A DNA stretch of 16,648 bases from JBKPNX01 sp046732855. GTDB lineage: Bacteria; Pseudomonadota; Alphaproteobacteria; Geminicoccales; Geminicoccaceae. The translations under genes were made by a program, and so were the position numbers. Numbering within the stretch: the first letter of the stretch is position 1; every line of letters begins with the position of its first letter. The notes beneath the pieces were generated by a model. The model had not been told where the DNA came from. It did not search any database and worked only from the letters and a program-made list of their open reading frames with translations. Positions 1-8,037 of this stretch are shown one piece after another. Where the stretch lies: assembly GCA_046732855.1 (NCBI GenBank), contig JBKPNX010000108.1, positions 1 to 16,648 on the forward strand, read 5' to 3'.

Positions 1-133
1 GCTGCCGCTCACCAGACACGTTCGGCGACCTGGATTGAGGCGGCCGAAGGACGCCGCGGGCCTGTGGCGTTTTCCTGGGGCCTGCGGGGCCGTGCCATCG
101 GTGGCGCAGCGAGCGCCGGACGAGCTTCGTTCG

Positions 134-166
134 CGCCGCCGCCGCGCCGAGGTCCGGGCGGCGGCG
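134..166. repeat. GC-only inverted repeat downstream of the cytochrome gene
   Basis: A 10-bp perfect inverted repeat (CGCCGCCGCC at 134-143, GGCGGCGGCG at 157-166) with a 13-nt spacer lies 16 bp beyond the stop of the minus-strand cytochrome gene. It could form a terminator-like hairpin in that transcript, but there is no T-run after it and the arms are simple GCC repeats, so it may be chance. I see no gene in bases 1-181. Confidence 0.3.
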
Positions 167-181
167 ACGTGGCTGCCCGGC

Positions 182-1144
182 TCAGGGGCTGAGGGAGGCC
201 GCATGGGCGGCAAGCGAGATCATGTCGTCGAGGGACAGCTCTGCGACGACCGGCTTCATGAGCGCGCTCCAGGGTCCGGCGCGAGCGCCCGTCTTGAAGT
301 CGTAGAGCTGGCGGACGACGTAGCTCGGGGAGCGCCCGGCAATGCCGGGAATGGGCCCGAGCCCCTTCAAATCAGGCCCGTGGCAGATGCCGCATGCGAC
401 GGTGCTGCCGCCCCCCGAAGCGGCCAGCGCCTGGCCCCGCCGGACGCTGCCCGACGGGACATAGGCGACAAAGCGGGCGCGGCCGTCACGCAGCGCGAAA
501 TACTCGAGGTTCTCCGGCACCTCGACGATGCGTTGCCCGAGCGGCTCCGTTTCGTGATCTGACGCGACCGCGAGATGCCAGCCCGTGACTTTGGTCTTCG
601 GCACGCTGTCCGCTTCGACCACCCGGACCGCTGCCCGCGGCTGGAGCGCTGAGAAATAGGCGGCGGCCGCCTCGATCTCCGGTCCGTCGATCGCTTTCGC
701 GGTGGCGATCATCAACTGGGGTGGCAGCCTCTCGGGCACCGACGTGGCTCGGGCGCCGCTTTTGAAATCCGTCATCTGCTGCACGATGTAGGCGGCGGGC
801 AGACCGGCAAGCTTCGCGTTCTCCGGACCGCCGGACCCGTCGGCGCGATGGCATGAGCCGCACGCCAGCACATCCTTCGTTCCTCCCCGCGCCACGATGT
901 CGGGCATCTGCGGGTGATCCTCGGGGTGCCAGTCCGGCGCGAAGTGCAGATCCCGAATCTGGGTCAGGGTGAACCCGGCGGCGCTGTCCGGCACCTGCCT
1001 CGGGACGCCGTCATCGGGTGCCGGCTTCAGACCCGGAGGGTTGACCGGATACGCCCACGCCGGCGGCGCCTCGTCGCCCAGTGCAGGGCCTGCGAATGCG
1101 AGCAGAAGAGCCACGAATAGCGCAATGCGTTCCATCGGTGCCAT
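182..1144 (-). CDS. Exported diheme cytochrome c (cytochrome c4/c553-like)
   Basis: A 320-residue precursor. Residues 1-23 form a signal peptide with a hydrophobic core and an ALG-D cleavage region, so the protein should act in the periplasm. Two class I cytochrome c domains follow, each with a CxxCH heme-binding motif: CGSCH at 95-99 and CGICH at 251-255. The sequences after the two motifs resemble each other (Y-I/V-V-x-Q-x-x-D-F-K-S/T-G-A-R in both), typical of tandem c4-type cytochromes. The likely role is electron transfer between a periplasmic donor and a terminal acceptor; the partner is not evident. The start follows AAAGGG directly; an internal ATG four codons in (residue 4) is an equally possible start. 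The gene is divergent from the hydrolase gene across a 332-bp spacer. Family assignment is firm; the redox partner is unknown. Confidence 0.88.
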   Translation of the reverse strand: MAPMERIALFVALLLAFAGPALGDEAPPAWAYPVNPPGLKPAPDDGVPRQVPDSAAGFTLTQIRDLHFAPDWHPEDHPQMPDIVARGGTKDVLACGSCHRADGSGGPENAKLAGLPAAYIVQQMTDFKSGARATSVPERLPPQLMIATAKAIDGPEIEAAAAYFSALQPRAAVRVVEADSVPKTKVTGWHLAVASDHETEPLGQRIVEVPENLEYFALRDGRARFVAYVPSGSVRRGQALAASGGGSTVACGICHGPDLKGLGPIPGIAGRSPSYVVRQLYDFKTGARAGPWSALMKPVVAELSLDDMISLAAHAASLSP

Positions 1145-1167
1145 CCCTTTGCTTTATTGTTTGCCTA

Positions 1168-1198
1168 CGGTAGCCCGGCGCCTGCGCCCGGGCTACCG
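1168..1198. repeat. Perfect 11-bp inverted repeat between divergent genes
   Basis: CGGTAGCCCGG (1168-1178) and CCGGGCTACCG (1188-1198) are perfect complements around a 9-nt loop. The element lies upstream of both flanking genes, so it is not a terminator of either. The TAGCCCGG core resembles a second dispersed palindrome family I recall from alphaproteobacterial genomes, and TAGCCCGGGC recurs once more at about 10958, at the ZIP stop codon. It may be a mobile palindrome or a regulatory hairpin near the cytochrome start. Confidence 0.5.
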
Positions 1199-1406
1199 AT
1201 ATTTACAGTGACTCCACGAGCTTCGCGAAGTGACGCCCACCAGGTCGATCGCGGCCGCGCCGACCGAGGCTCCTTCCACGAACCAAAAGCATGAGCTGAC
1301 GGCCTGAGTCGCGCGGCCCGAGATGGTCGGCGGGTGGCTCGTAGACTGGCGAATCCGGCGGGCCATTCCCGAGGCGGCTCCGGCACCCGGAAGATCGATC
1401 CGCGGT

Positions 1407-1434
1407 TTCGTTAACGAACAATCTGCGGTATAGT
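1407..1434 (+). promoter_or_regulatory. Candidate promoter with 12-bp palindromic operator, hydrolase gene
   Basis: TATAGT at 1429-1434 is a good -10 candidate about 43 bp before the hydrolase ATG. Directly upstream, TTCGTTAACGAA at 1407-1418 is a perfect 12-bp palindrome in the expected -35 region. This stretch is conspicuously AT-rich against its GC-rich surroundings. The rest of the spacer (1199-1406) shows no convincing gene. Confidence 0.45.
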
Positions 1435-1476
1435 TTTCGATGGAAGCGCCGAGCAATCAAGAGTTGGGGGGGAACC

Positions 1477-4223
1477 ATGACACATCGGTTGCTCGACCAT
1501 GCCGCATCCGTCCTTCTGACGATCGCGCTGGCGCTGCCGGGCGCCGCGCTCGCGCAGGACCGGATGCCCGGCGGCTATGTTCTGACCCACGAGCACCCGA
1601 TGAACGCGATGGCGTTCGGGGGCAACTACGCCTTCACCGGCGCGCCGGGCAATTTCCGCAACGGGATCATGGACAAGGGTTACACGGCCGAATGCGGCGG
1701 CTGCAAGGTCGGTCAGGCCTGTGACCACGGCGAGGTCAAGGGCAACCTGACCGCCAGCATGATCTTCGGCAAGCCGCTCGGCCGCGACATGGGCGACCAC
1801 GCCAGCCATATGGGCCCGCGCCACGACGCCTTCTCGCACGTGCGCTACAGCACCGAATGGATCAAGGAGGCGTTCGATCCGCCGGAGCGCGAGTTCCAGG
1901 ACAGCCGGATGCGGATCATGGTCGCCTTCGCCGTCGAGAACGAGGCGATGTGCGAGCAGCTTTACTATGCCAACAAGGGCAAGGGCGGCCCCGGCGGCGA
2001 CGGCTATCCCTGCTCGAAAGGCGACAGCTTCGAGTCGCTGGAGCGCCAGATCAACGCGATCAAGGCTTGGGCCGCCGAGAATCGCGACTGGATGGAGATC
2101 GCTTACAACTCGGCCGATGCCCGCCGCATCGTGAAGGCCGACAAGCTCGCCGTTGTCCTCGGCATCGAGTCCGAGTATTCGTTCGGCGCCGAGGACCGGG
2201 ACTTCGATCCGGTCCAGCGTCTCAATCGTTACTACGACATGGGCGTGCGCACCTTCTATCTGGCGCACAAGATCAACAGCCGCCTCGCCGGCGCCGACAT
2301 CTACTATCCGGGCGAGACCGACCCCGGCAAGGCGGTCCGCGCTACTCAGGCGATCTCAAGCTGCTTTTATTACGACGACAACGTCGGCGACTTCCCGCTG
2401 CAGAACAATTTCGGTCACGACTTCTGCGACAACGACTGCGGCGACAGTTATCTGAAGGGCAACAAGGCCGGCGGCCTGCTCGACAACTGCGTTTCGAAGT
2501 TCAGCGAGATCTCCGAGGCCAACATGGCCGACTACGTCAAGCTGCGCGGCAACGGCGTGTTCAACGGCTTCCGGATCTACCCGAGCCCGCCCGGCTTCCT
2601 CGATCCGGGCGGCAGCCGGATCGACCAGGACGACATCGAGCGCAACCGCCTCGGGCTGTCGCATGACGGCGAGCGGGTGGTGCGCGAGGCGATGCTGAAG
2701 GGCATGATCGTCAATCTCGACCACGTCTCGAGCGAGTCGCGGCGCGACATGCGCGTGATCGCGCACGAGTTTGGCGACTATCCCCTCAATGCCCTGCACA
2801 ACAACCCCAACGCGATGGAGCTGGGCTACAAGGCCGGCGGCGACCCGCCGTTCCGGCACGAGTACGACTTTGACGACAGCGAGCTCGACATGGTCAAGCA
2901 GACCGGCGGCTTCTTCGGCGTGCGCGTGGGCCCGCTCGATGCCAGGGAGGACGTCATGGGCTCGGTGACCACCGGGGTCGAGGCGAACTGCCCGGGCACC
3001 GCGACCGAGACCGCAAAGATCCTGGCTTACCTGCTCGACTATGACGACGGGGGCCTGCCGGTCGGCTACGCGCTCGACTTCGCCACGGTCACCGAGGCGG
3101 TCCATTCCCGCACCTTCGAGGGCTGCAGTGCGGTCAAGGCGCCGGACCGCTTCAACACCTACGGCCAGCAGGTCACCGAGGGCCTGAGCCATGTCGGGAT
3201 GATGAAGGCCTGGCACCGCGAGCTCCAGGACGTCGGCCTGAAGCCCGAATACTTGGGCAAGCTCAAGAACGACGGCGTCGAGCAGTTCATCGGGATGTGG
3301 GCGCGCTCCGAGGCGAAGTCCTCAGAAGGCACGCAGATCCCGCGCCAGGTCTTCCCGAGCGATCTGGTGGACGGCCGGACCTGCGAGGAGGATTCGAACT
3401 GCCATAACAACGAGTTCTGCGCCGCGGGCATCCCTGGCGTGGTCCCGAAGAAATGCCGGCCCAAGCGCGATGTCGGCGCGCTCTGCACCGGCCCGGATCA
3501 GTGCCTGTCGGGCAGGTGCCCGGTCGGCCTGTGCGCCAAGACAGATGAATGCGCGCGGGACGCCGATTGCGCGCGCGGGCAGTATTGCGGCGACCCGATC
3601 GCCGGGCGGCGCAGCTGCAAGGCGCTGCTGGCGCACGGCAATCTGTGCACCAAGGCGGAGCAATGCGCAACCGGGCGCTGCGCCTGGGGGTTCTGCGCGG
3701 ACGCCGACGAGTGCCAGGCGAGCGCGGACTGCAGGAGCGGGCAGTATTGCGGCGACCCGATCTCGGGCAAGCGCACCTGCAAGACCCTGCTCGCGCACGG
3801 CGATCTGTGCACCAAGGCCGCGCAATGCGCGACCGGGCGCTGCGCCTGGGGGTTCTGCGCGGACGCCGACGAGTGCCAGGCAAGCTCCGACTGCAGGAGC
3901 GGCCAGTACTGCGGCGACCCGATCTCGGGCAAGCGCGCCTGCAAGACCCTGCTCGCGCACGGCGATCTCTGCACCACAGCCGCGCAATGCGCGACTGGGC
4001 GCTGCGCCTGGGGTCGCTGCGCGGATGCCGACGAGTGCCAGGCGAGCGCGGATTGCGGCCGCGGGCAGTATTGCGGCGATCCGATCTCCGGCAAGCGACC
4101 TGCAAGACGCTTCTGGCGGAAGGCAAGCTCTGCACCAAGGGCACCCAGTGCAGCACCGGGTGCTGCAAGCCGCACATCACCGCCGGCGGCGCGCCGATCT
4201 GCCGCCCGGCCGACCGGTGTTGA
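1477..4223 (+). CDS. Secreted M19 dipeptidase-like metallohydrolase with C-terminal Cys-rich repeats (frameshift near 4096)
   Basis: The start follows a GGGGGGGAA ribosome site 3 nt before the ATG. Residues 1-26 are a Sec signal peptide ending ALA. The catalytic part (about 30-620) resembles membrane dipeptidase (M19) and amidohydrolase folds. Visible candidate metal ligands are H38-x-H40, E231 in LGIES, H264, H416 in LDH, H441 in LHNNP and D534 in ALDFATV. This is larger than typical M19 enzymes (about 350-400 residues) because of insertions. From about residue 630 comes a cysteine-rich tail with tandem 54-residue units carrying eight cysteines each (C-x5-C-x5-C-x9-C-x9-C-x5-C-x4-C-x4-C), reminiscent of Dickkopf-N-type repeats. 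The reading frame as given runs to 4251 with a tail lacking cysteines. Around 4096-4100 one base is missing relative to the earlier repeats, and the next frame continues the motif (TCKTLLAEGKLCTKGTQC) to a TGA at 4221-4223. The restored protein is about 915 residues. The substrate is unknown, probably a peptide or amide outside the cell. Confidence 0.8.
3544..4100 (+). repeat. Tandem 162-bp coding repeats (54 residues, 8 Cys each)
   Basis: Units begin at the Asp-Glu-Cys codons at 3544, 3706, 3868 and 4030, exactly 162 bp apart. The second and third units are nearly identical at DNA level and the first and last are more diverged. A more degenerate unit precedes them (TCEEDSNC, from about 3380). 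The last unit continues in the shifted frame to 4223. Near-identity of the inner units indicates recent duplication or gene conversion, so copy number may vary between strains and assemblies may collapse here. Confidence 0.85.
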
Positions 4224-4302
4224 GCCGGCCGTCCACGGTTTCGCGTCCTGAGCCCCGGGCCGTCGCGAGGTGCTACCATCGGGTTATCGCGACGCCTTGC
4301 GG

Positions 4303-4382
4303 CATTGCGAGGCGCGGAGCGACGAAGCACTCCAGCATCCCGGCGCGGGTCGTCTGGATTGCTTCGCTGCGCTCGCAATGAC
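4303..4382. repeat. Dispersed palindromic element, copy 1
   Basis: The left arm starts CATTGCGAGGCGCGGAGCG (4303) and runs through GAAGCACTCCAG (ends 4335). The right arm CTGGATTGCTTCGCTGCG (4354) ends with CTCGCAATGAC at 4382. The arms are imperfect complements, as in REP- or MITE-like palindromes. Read as protein the arms give the well-known spurious strings SEAIQ, AAKQS and SLRSQ. Copies 2 and 3 are at 5622-5714 and 6992-7018. Confidence 0.8.
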
Positions 4383-4452
4383 AATCGTGGAGGCGCTCGC
4401 GATGACGATGTGAAAGGCTGGCCGTGATGATGTCGCAAGCACCAGGGTCGAG

Positions 4453-4529
4453 GCGATCGCACCGAGGATGAAGGCGATCGCAACGGCGATGGTGGAGGCG
4501 ATCGCGATGGCCCGAGCGAAGGCGATCGC
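4453..4529. repeat. Four GCGATCGC octamers at 21-24 bp spacing
   Basis: The self-complementary octamer GCGATCGC occurs at 4453-4460, 4474-4481, 4498-4505 and 4522-4529, mostly as RRGGCGATCGC, with spacings of 21, 24 and 24 bp. The interval 4383-4452 before it has looser GATGA and TCGCGATGA echoes. The array lies just downstream of palindromic element copy 1. No gene is convincing in 4224-4943: open frames there are Arg/Ala-rich, run through repeat arms and match no family I recognise. Confidence 0.6.
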
Positions 4530-4943
4530 AAAAACGGAATGGGACAGCTCGCAAGGAGGGGCGTGACCCATTGGGCAACGCTGGAATCGGCCGGCTATGA
4601 CGGGGCGCCGGTCCGCGCCGCCGGGGGCGGCATGAACACGCCTCAACCTGAAGCTGCTGGCCGAGCCTGGGCTCGAAAGAGCCGGGCAGGAACAGGTAGG
4701 GCGAGAAGCGCAGGCACCGGCACCACCTGCGTCCTCTATCGACGGCAGTCCGGAGCGCCGCTTGGCGCGATGCCGCAAACCAAGCCGGCCAGCCCCGATT
4801 TGCTCGCCGCGTCAAGAAAACGCCACGTTCGGCCGGGTCCGCGCGAGGCGGCCAGCCGTCGTCGCCATCAACCCCTTTTTGCGATTGATGCGACCGGCTT
4901 GCACGCATACTGATCCATGCCGGACGCGACAGAGACGCGACGT

Positions 4944-5531
4944 ATGTCCGAGCTCGACATCATCGTTTCGATCGCGCTCGGCGTCGCGCTCGCCGCGGCG
5001 GTCGGGTTTCGCGTGTTCCTGCCGCTGCTCGTGATCAGCGCCGCCGCGTACACCGGTCATCTCACGCTCAGCGACACCTTTGGCTGGCTCGCGACGCCGA
5101 CCGCGCTCGTGATGCTGAGCGTCGCGGCGCTTGCCGAAATCCTCGCCTACTACATCCCCGGCGTCGACAATCTGCTCGATGCGATCGCGACGCCGGCCGC
5201 GCTCGTGGCGGGAACGATCGCCGCCGCCGCGGTCATGACCGATCTGCCGCCGCTCGTGAAGTGGACCACCGCCGTGATTGCCGGCGGTGGCGCGGCGGGT
5301 CTCACGCAGAGTGTCAGCTCGCTGCTGCGCGCGAAGTCCACGGTGATGACCGGCGGACTCGGCAACGCCGTCGTCGCGACCGGCGAATTGGGCGGCGCCT
5401 TGCTCGTCTCGCTCCTGGCCCTGCTCGCGCCCCTCGTCGCGCTTGCGATCGTCGTGGCGTTCTGCTGGCTGGCGGTCCGCTTCGCGCGCCGGCTGTTCAG
5501 CCGGATGCCGGCGCAGCTGACTGAGGAATGA
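4944..5531 (+). CDS. DUF4126 family integral membrane protein
   Basis: A small hydrophobic protein of about 195 residues. About five or six transmembrane segments are visible, beginning with IIVSIALGVALAAAVGF, then a segment containing LVMLSVAALAEILAYYIPG, a Gly/Ala-rich segment (AVIAGGGAAGLTQ) and a last one containing LLALLAPLVALAIVV. The short GVDNLLD loop after the second segment and the GFRVFLPL start are characteristic of the DUF4126 family as I recall it. Its function is unknown; it probably sits in the inner membrane. I chose the ATG at 4944 because the hydrophobic region begins directly after MSELD. An in-frame ATG at 4917 would add nine polar residues and has no clearer ribosome site. 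It is convergent with the manganese catalase gene. Confidence 0.72.
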   Translation: MSELDIIVSIALGVALAAAVGFRVFLPLLVISAAAYTGHLTLSDTFGWLATPTALVMLSVAALAEILAYYIPGVDNLLDAIATPAALVAGTIAAAAVMTDLPPLVKWTTAVIAGGGAAGLTQSVSSLLRAKSTVMTGGLGNAVVATGELGGALLVSLLALLAPLVALAIVVAFCWLAVRFARRLFSRMPAQLTEE

Positions 5532-5621
5532 GTTGCGCCCCGCCGCAGCTTCCGGCCGACGGCCAGTGTCGATCGCGGTCGCCTGATCTTGAACGGTAAT
5601 CGCTCGCCCCGACCGCCTTGC

Positions 5622-5714
5622 GTCATGGCGAACGCATGGCGAAGAGCGCAGCGACGAAGCAATCCAGCAGCCGGGCGCAGTTCGTCTGGATTGCTTCGCT
5701 CCGCTCGCAATGAC
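5622..5714. repeat. Dispersed palindromic element, copy 2
   Basis: The left arm GTCATGGCGAACGCATGG (5622) continues to GACGAAGCAATCCAG (ends 5667), and the right arm CTGGATTGCTTCGCTCCG (5686) ends at CTCGCAATGAC (5714). The inner arms CGAAGCAATCCAG and CTGGATTGCTTCG are perfect complements. It sits in the spacer between the convergent DUF4126 and catalase genes, where it could also act as a bidirectional transcript end. The rest of the spacer holds no gene. Confidence 0.8.
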
Positions 5715-5829
5715 GCGCTGATGCATCCGGGCGATCCGGGACTACAGAACCAGTTCGCCGGGCCTCGCCGAATGCTCGGCGCGCGAAGGCATGGACAGCC
5801 TAACAGCCCGGAGGGCGACCGCCGGCATC

Positions 5830-5846
5830 CTGTCGTCTAGCGACAG
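5830..5846. terminator. Short hairpin downstream of the catalase gene
   Basis: CTGTCG-TCTAG-CGACAG forms a 6-bp stem with a 5-nt loop, 35 bp past the catalase stop on the minus strand. There is no T-tract, so this is only a weak terminator candidate. Confidence 0.25.
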
Positions 5847-5880
5847 CCTGAGACCCCGGCGTCCGTCAGGCATGGCCGGA

Positions 5881-6798
5881 TCAGCGCGAGGCTGCATAAA
5901 GCTTCCGCGCGATCTCGAACATCTCTTCGGGCGCGTACTCGGGCGTGAAGGCCGAGGCCACGCCGTTGAGGTCGGGGATCCGGCCGCCGTCCGGTACGCC
6001 CTCGACCACCTCGAGCTCTCCCGGCGGGTCGCCGGGCAGCGCGGTCTCGCCATTGCCCCAGATGGCGGCCATCGCCTTGTAGTCGGACGGACTGTTGGTA
6101 TAGAGCCAGCGATGCCGGCCGGCAGCCAGATACTTCTGGCACTCCGGGATGGCATCGAGGTCGATTTTGGGCACCGGCAGCATCTTTTCGATCGCGACTC
6201 CGGTCAGGTTTTTCAGCACCAGCGCATAGGCGTGGGCGTGAACCGACCCGCGTACGAGCAGATAGCCGCAGACCTCGCGGCCGGTCGGCTCGGTCATCGT
6301 CTCGTAGACGCGCAGCTTGTGCAGCCGGGCGCCGCACTCGAGATGGAAGTTGAACAGCATGTCCATGATGACGTTGCCGGTCGTGGTGACGAACGTGCCG
6401 TTCCAGGGCAGACCGTTGCTGTCGATCGGCATGGCCCCGCCGCCGTTGGACAAAAAGCCGGCGGCAAGGCGGATGTCCTGCATGGCGCTGAACGGCGCGT
6501 CGCTGATGTCGGCGCCGCCCGTCTCGTCGCCGTCCGGGCCGTTGTTGAGCATGGCGACGCCATTGGCGACCAGCTCGACATGGCCGACCTCCTCCGCGGT
6601 GATGCTCGCGACGATCTCGTAGATCGGGCGCAGCTTGCTTTTGCTGCGAAAATTGAAGCTCTGATACATGTAGTTGTTGAGAGTGGACATCTCGCCGTAT
6701 TTGCCGCCGAGCAGTTCCTGCAGCGCGGCACCGGCGTCAGGATCTTGCTGCTTCGGCATGGGCAGGTCGATGAGCAGCTTGTCGACTCGCATGAACAT
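5881..6798 (-). CDS. Manganese catalase (dinuclear Mn, non-heme)
   Basis: A 305-residue protein of the ferritin-like Mn catalase family, which disproportionates hydrogen peroxide to water and oxygen at a Mn2 centre. The five family ligands are in place: E36 (GGKYGEMSTL), E70 and H73 (AEEVGH), E154 (HLECGAR) and H187 (SVHAH). The length is normal and no signal peptide is seen, so it is cytoplasmic. The start at 6798 follows AAAGGA by 8 nt; a second ATG two codons later is possible. The C-terminus (ARKLYAASR) lacks a long glycine-rich tail. It stands alone with no visible peroxide regulator alongside. The open frame continues upstream to 8367, antisense to the SDR gene, but that extension is not protein-like. 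Confidence 0.93.
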   Translation of the reverse strand: MFMRVDKLLIDLPMPKQQDPDAGAALQELLGGKYGEMSTLNNYMYQSFNFRSKSKLRPIYEIVASITAEEVGHVELVANGVAMLNNGPDGDETGGADISDAPFSAMQDIRLAAGFLSNGGGAMPIDSNGLPWNGTFVTTTGNVIMDMLFNFHLECGARLHKLRVYETMTEPTGREVCGYLLVRGSVHAHAYALVLKNLTGVAIEKMLPVPKIDLDAIPECQKYLAAGRHRWLYTNSPSDYKAMAAIWGNGETALPGDPPGELEVVEGVPDGGRIPDLNGVASAFTPEYAPEEMFEIARKLYAASR

Positions 6799-6991
6799 GA
6801 CTCGCGTCCTTTGCTCTGAGGGGAAAAGGCAAGGCTTGCCGGTTGCGCGAGTCCAGCGTGGTCGAAATGCGAGCCGTCTGGGTGGCGCAGCAGGCTTGGT
6901 CCCGGATGAACCTTTCCCGACGGCGTTGGTTCCACGCGGTTTGCGGTAGGCGGTGACCGTGTTGGCGCGGGGAGAATCGTTCCGGGTTGGT

Positions 6992-7018
6992 CTGGATTGC
7001 TTCGCTAGGCTCGCAATG
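6992..7018. repeat. Dispersed palindromic element, half copy 3
   Basis: CTGGATTGCTTCGCTAGG plus CTCGCAATG matches the right arm of copies 1 and 2 with a small substitution. No left arm is recognisable upstream, so this is a decayed or single-arm copy. It lies in the 438-bp spacer between the divergent catalase and SDR genes, which otherwise shows no gene. Confidence 0.7.
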
Positions 7019-7100
7019 TCGGTGCCGGGCACGGCGATGACGCTTGCCCCTCGGCCATAACGGGGCGAGGACCATGACGGTTCGGCCACGGCATGATGGT

Positions 7101-7157
7101 GACGGGCCGCGGCGATGGTGGGTAGCGATGGTGGCTGACAGGGCCGCGGCGATGGCG
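7101..7157. repeat. Imperfect GGGCCGCGGCGATGG direct repeats
   Basis: GACGGGCCGCGGCGATGGTG at 7101-7120 recurs as GACAGGGCCGCGGCGATGGC from 7137, 36 bp later, with further GCGATGG and CATGATGG echoes between about 7040 and 7157. Like the octamer array at 4453, this degenerate block follows directly after a copy of the dispersed palindrome. Confidence 0.5.
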
Positions 7158-7236
7158 CGAGTAGGCGGCGGTGCGGGCGTTGTCGATGTCCGGCGGAGCT
7201 GGTAAGCGTCCCGGGCAGGCTGCGAGGGAGGGGGCG

Positions 7237-7995
7237 ATGGCGGCGAAGGAACTGGCCGGGCGGACCGCCCTGGTCACCGGGGGCTCGCGCGGGATCGGAC
7301 GCGCGGTGTGCGTCCGGCTCGCGCGGGAGGGGGCGCGGGTCGCGATCAACTATGCGCGGAACGAGGAGGCGGCGCGCGAAGCCGAGCGGCTGGTCCGGGC
7401 CGAAGGCGCCGAGTGCCTGATCGTCGAGGCGGACGTGTCCCAGCCGGACATGGTCGCGGCCATGGTCGCGACCGCCGAACGCGGCCTCGGCCCGATCGAT
7501 CTGCTGGTCACCAGCGCCGGAATCGCGCCGACCGAGACGCGCGGCGAGGTTTCGTTCGAGACGTGGCGCCGGGTCATGGCGGTGAACGTCGACGGCACGT
7601 TCCTGCCGGTGATGGCGGTCAAGGACGGCATGATCGCGCGCGGCTTCGGCCGGATCGTGTGCTTCGCCTCGATCGCCGGGCTGCGGCCGCGCCCGACCAT
7701 GCTCGCCTACAGCACCTCCAAGGCGGCGGTGGTCGGGTTCACGCGCAGCTGCTCCGAGGCGTTCGCGCCGCACATCCGGGCCAACGCCATCGCGCCCGGC
7801 CTGATCGACACCGACATGCCCGCGGCCTCGCTCGACGAGACTGCGCGGGCGCGCATGATCGAAGCCACGCCGCTGAAGCGGATCGGCCGGCCCGAGGAGA
7901 TGGCCGAGCTTGCGCTGTTCCTCTTGTCCGAGCGGTCGAGCTTCACCACGGGCCAAGTTTACGTCGCCGACGGCGGCCGGGTCACCTTGCCCTGA
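7237..7995 (+). CDS. SDR family NAD(P)-dependent oxidoreductase (FabG-like)
   Basis: A 252-residue classical short-chain dehydrogenase/reductase. The Rossmann motif TGGSRGIG is at 14-21, and the catalytic tetrad is N117 (VNVDG), S145 (FASIAG) and Y158-x3-K162 (AYSTSK). The C-terminal FTTGQVYVADGG is typical of 3-oxoacyl-ACP reductase-like members. The usual NNAG is TSAG here. R18 in the glycine motif suggests a preference for NADPH, a weak inference. The start at 7237 is chosen because GGGAGGGGG lies just upstream; an in-frame GTG at 7171 lacks a site. A hotdog thioesterase gene starts 42-90 bp downstream on the same strand, so the two may act on the same acyl thioester substrates. Physiological substrate unknown. 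Confidence 0.9.
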   Translation: MAAKELAGRTALVTGGSRGIGRAVCVRLAREGARVAINYARNEEAAREAERLVRAEGAECLIVEADVSQPDMVAAMVATAERGLGPIDLLVTSAGIAPTETRGEVSFETWRRVMAVNVDGTFLPVMAVKDGMIARGFGRIVCFASIAGLRPRPTMLAYSTSKAAVVGFTRSCSEAFAPHIRANAIAPGLIDTDMPAASLDETARARMIEATPLKRIGRPEEMAELALFLLSERSSFTTGQVYVADGGRVTLP

Positions 7996-8037
7996 GCGTC
8001 GGGGCGGATCCTCGCGGGCGACCCGACCGGCGCCGGA

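Noticed and set aside
4453..4529. CRISPR-like spacing of short repeats
   Set aside because: The repeat unit is only 8-11 bp, spacers are about 13-16 bp and themselves similar, and there are no cas genes.
4273..4908. Minus-strand ORFs of 164-211 codons in the repeat-rich spacer
   Set aside because: They read through the palindrome arms (strings such as AAKQS and SEAIQ) and the octamer array (AIA repeats), which are known sources of spurious proteins.
4539..4913. 124-codon plus-strand ORF before the DUF4126 gene
   Set aside because: Composition is Arg/Ala/Gly-rich with no hydrophobic core or motif and no ribosome site; overlapping frames are equally open.
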